Shown here in pieces: positions 13,777 to 15,156 of a stretch of DNA of 15,156 bases; position 1 is the first letter of the stretch; every line of letters starts with the position of its first letter. Under the pieces are notes generated by a model. The model had not been told where the DNA came from. It was given only the letters and a program-made list of their open reading frames with translations, and searched no databases. Location of the stretch: the NCBI GenBank assembly GCA_964429805.1, contig CAYSDH010000076.1, positions 1 through 15,156 of the forward strand, written 5' to 3'. This stretch comes from CAYSDH01 sp964429805. GTDB taxonomy: Bacteria > Bacteroidota > Bacteroidia > Flavobacteriales_D > JABDKJ01. The translations under genes and the position numbers were made by a program.

Positions 13777-14979
13777 ATGAGTACAACAGACGAAATATTA
13801 GTTGATGTAAAGGGACTGAAGAAGAAATTCTGCAAGGACTTCACGCGCTCATTGCGATACGGAATGCAAGACGTCTTTAAAAGCTCCTTTGGTTTCTCAC
13901 CAAATTCTGAGCTAAGAAAAGATGAATTTCTCGCGCTCAACGACATTAACTTCCAGCTTAGAAGAGGTGAATGCATCGGGCTAATAGGCCATAACGGAGC
14001 TGGAAAATCTACGCTACTAAAAATCCTCAATGGCATTATTAAGCCAGACGAAGGAAGCGTGACCATGAAAGGTCGCATAGGTGCACTCATTGAGTTAGGA
14101 GCTGGATTTAACCCTATTCTCACCGGAAGGGAGAACATCTACAACAATGGAGCGGTGCTTGGGTTCACCAAAGAGGAGATAGACGCCAAGCTCGAAGAAA
14201 TCATCGAGTTTTCTGAACTTGAGGAGTTTATTGACTCGCCTGTAAGAAACTACAGCTCAGGAATGAAAGTGCGCTTGGGTTTTGCTGTGGCCTCTAACAT
14301 GGATCCAGATGTACTGATTATTGATGAGGTACTGGCTGTTGGAGACACAGGGTTTAAGCTGAAATGCTTCAAAAAACTAGACGAGATATTGCAAAATGCA
14401 TCAGTCATTTTTGTCTCTCACAATATGCCGCAAGTCATGAGATTGGCAAATCAAGTTTTGCTCCTTAATCAAGGACAAGTGGCCTTTAACGGTCAGCAAG
14501 TCGGGAAGGGAATCGAGCTGTACTACGGTAAGTTTAGTTTCAGCGAATCGATCAAAGTCTATTCAGATGGCCAGAGCAGGATAGAGGCACTTGACATTGT
14601 GACTAAAAACGGAAGGAATCCGGAGCTTATAGAACACCTTGATGACCTGACCTTAGACCTTGACCTGTGGATAGACCCGCAGCACCCAAAGCCAGTGATT
14701 AGTATCGTCTTTTTTGACAAAGAATTGAAGCCAGCCGGCACCGTAGTAGAGACGCTGACAAATACAAAAACGGGTGCGATAAAGTGTGAGATAAAAATGC
14801 CGAGAGTGAACCTGTCTACAGGAAAATACTCGTTAACTGTCAACATACAAGGTAATGAGCAACTCTCTGCCTCACTCAAAGAAGAGGGAGTTGCACGAAT
14901 AACTGTGCACGGAGATGAGCTCAGATGGAGCCCCATCATATTCGAGTCTAGTCACGAGATTTTGAACAGTGAAGACTGA
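13777..14979 (+). CDS. wzt: Wzt-type ABC polysaccharide export ATPase with C-terminal carbohydrate-binding-like domain
   Basis: A 400-residue ATPase. The nucleotide-binding domain (about 6-250) has Walker A GHNGAGKST (71-79), signature YSSGMKVRLGFA (159-170), Walker B DVLIIDEVLAVGD (178-190) and the switch histidine H215 in VSHNM. IGALIELGAGFNPILTGREN (101-120) is typical of Wzt/TagH-type exporters. The C-terminal 145 or so residues (LDLDLWID, SIVFFDKEL, LSTGKYSLTVNI, ending RWSPIIFESS) look like the beta-sandwich Wzt-C domain that in O-antigen exporters recognises the modified end of the glycan. With the Wzm permease it forms the inner-membrane exporter. The ATG at 13777 follows the sulfotransferase stop after one base, and the gene overlaps the next sulfotransferase gene by 11 bases. 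Confidence 0.95.
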   Translation: MSTTDEILVDVKGLKKKFCKDFTRSLRYGMQDVFKSSFGFSPNSELRKDEFLALNDINFQLRRGECIGLIGHNGAGKSTLLKILNGIIKPDEGSVTMKGRIGALIELGAGFNPILTGRENIYNNGAVLGFTKEEIDAKLEEIIEFSELEEFIDSPVRNYSSGMKVRLGFAVASNMDPDVLIIDEVLAVGDTGFKLKCFKKLDEILQNASVIFVSHNMPQVMRLANQVLLLNQGQVAFNGQQVGKGIELYYGKFSFSESIKVYSDGQSRIEALDIVTKNGRNPELIEHLDDLTLDLDLWIDPQHPKPVISIVFFDKELKPAGTVVETLTNTKTGAIKCEIKMPRVNLSTGKYSLTVNIQGNEQLSASLKEEGVARITVHGDELRWSPIIFESSHEILNSED

Positions 14980-15156
14980 TGACCTCATAGTAATCGGAGG
15001 CGCACCACGCTCAGGCACATCCTTAGTTCAAAAGATGCTGAGCTTTCATTCTGAAATTTATGCAGGGCCAGAGTTTGACAGCCTAAATAAATTGACACGA
15101 TTTTTTTACGGCCTCAAAAAAAGTACCGAGGCTGGTCGTATCGAAGAGTATGTACC
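14969..15156 (+). CDS. Second sulfotransferase, N-terminal part (runs off the right edge)
   Basis: The first 62 codons are present. The start is a GTG at 14969, because an in-frame TGA lies two codons upstream (14963-14965) and no ATG precedes the signature. The sequence LIVIGGAPRSGTSLVQKML (6-24) is a PAPS 5'-phosphosulfate loop of the sulfotransferase superfamily, similar to but clearly different from that of the gene at 12783. It overlaps the end of the ATPase gene by 11 bases, so it belongs to the same operon. The 3'-phosphate motif and the rest lie outside the window, so activity and acceptor cannot be judged. Confidence 0.82.
   Translation, partial: MKTDDLIVIGGAPRSGTSLVQKMLSFHSEIYAGPEFDSLNKLTRFFYGLKKSTEAGRIEEYV

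Overview
The window looks like chromosomal DNA of a Bacteroidota (Bacteroidetes) bacterium, most likely of the Cytophagales or a nearby class. The evidence is gene content (Bacteroidetes-type Fur regulator beside purA, a bifunctional RSH protein, a small exosortase with C88/R129/H148 and a PID-type sorting substrate), promoter-like TAnnTTTG -7 boxes with short leaders, and few Shine-Dalgarno sequences. No rRNA, tRNA, CRISPR array, transposase or phage gene was seen.

Left part (1-5293). On the minus strand lie the first codons of purA (1-47), a Fur-family regulator that lacks the usual structural-zinc cysteines (153-617), the (p)ppGpp synthetase/hydrolase rsh (1786-4020) and fumarylacetoacetase fahA (4022-5293). 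fahA and rsh are one base apart and read as one operon. A plus-strand orphan LuxR-type response regulator (960-1610) sits between fur and rsh, with a 22-bp perfect palindrome upstream, a degenerate copy of it downstream, and a probable bidirectional terminator at the rsh end.

Middle part (5371-8087). A plus-strand pair with a 4-bp start/stop overlap encodes a single-pass protein of the kind found beside HTTM proteins, and an HTTM/vitamin-K-carboxylase-like multipass membrane protein. The second gene runs tail to tail into glyA (serine hydroxymethyltransferase, minus strand), with a 39-bp overlap.

Exosortase part (8143-9381). Three minus-strand genes form a compact operon with its own promoter: a 72-residue secreted protein that is little more than a signal peptide, a Gly/Pro/Cys linker and a PIDGG-hydrophobic-KK sorting signal; an exosortase with its Cys/Arg/His triad; and a four-helix membrane partner. 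This appears to be a one-enzyme, one-substrate protein-sorting module.

Polysaccharide part (9544-15156). Divergent from the exosortase operon, on the plus strand, is a tight operon: a Wzc-like chain-length regulator and tyrosine autokinase with a Tyr-Gly repeat tail, a Wzm-type ABC permease, a sulfotransferase, a Wzt-type ABC ATPase with a C-terminal glycan-binding-like domain, and the start of a second sulfotransferase that runs off the window. Together these suggest synthesis and export of a sulfated surface polysaccharide, next to a sorting system of a class long linked to extracellular polysaccharide loci.
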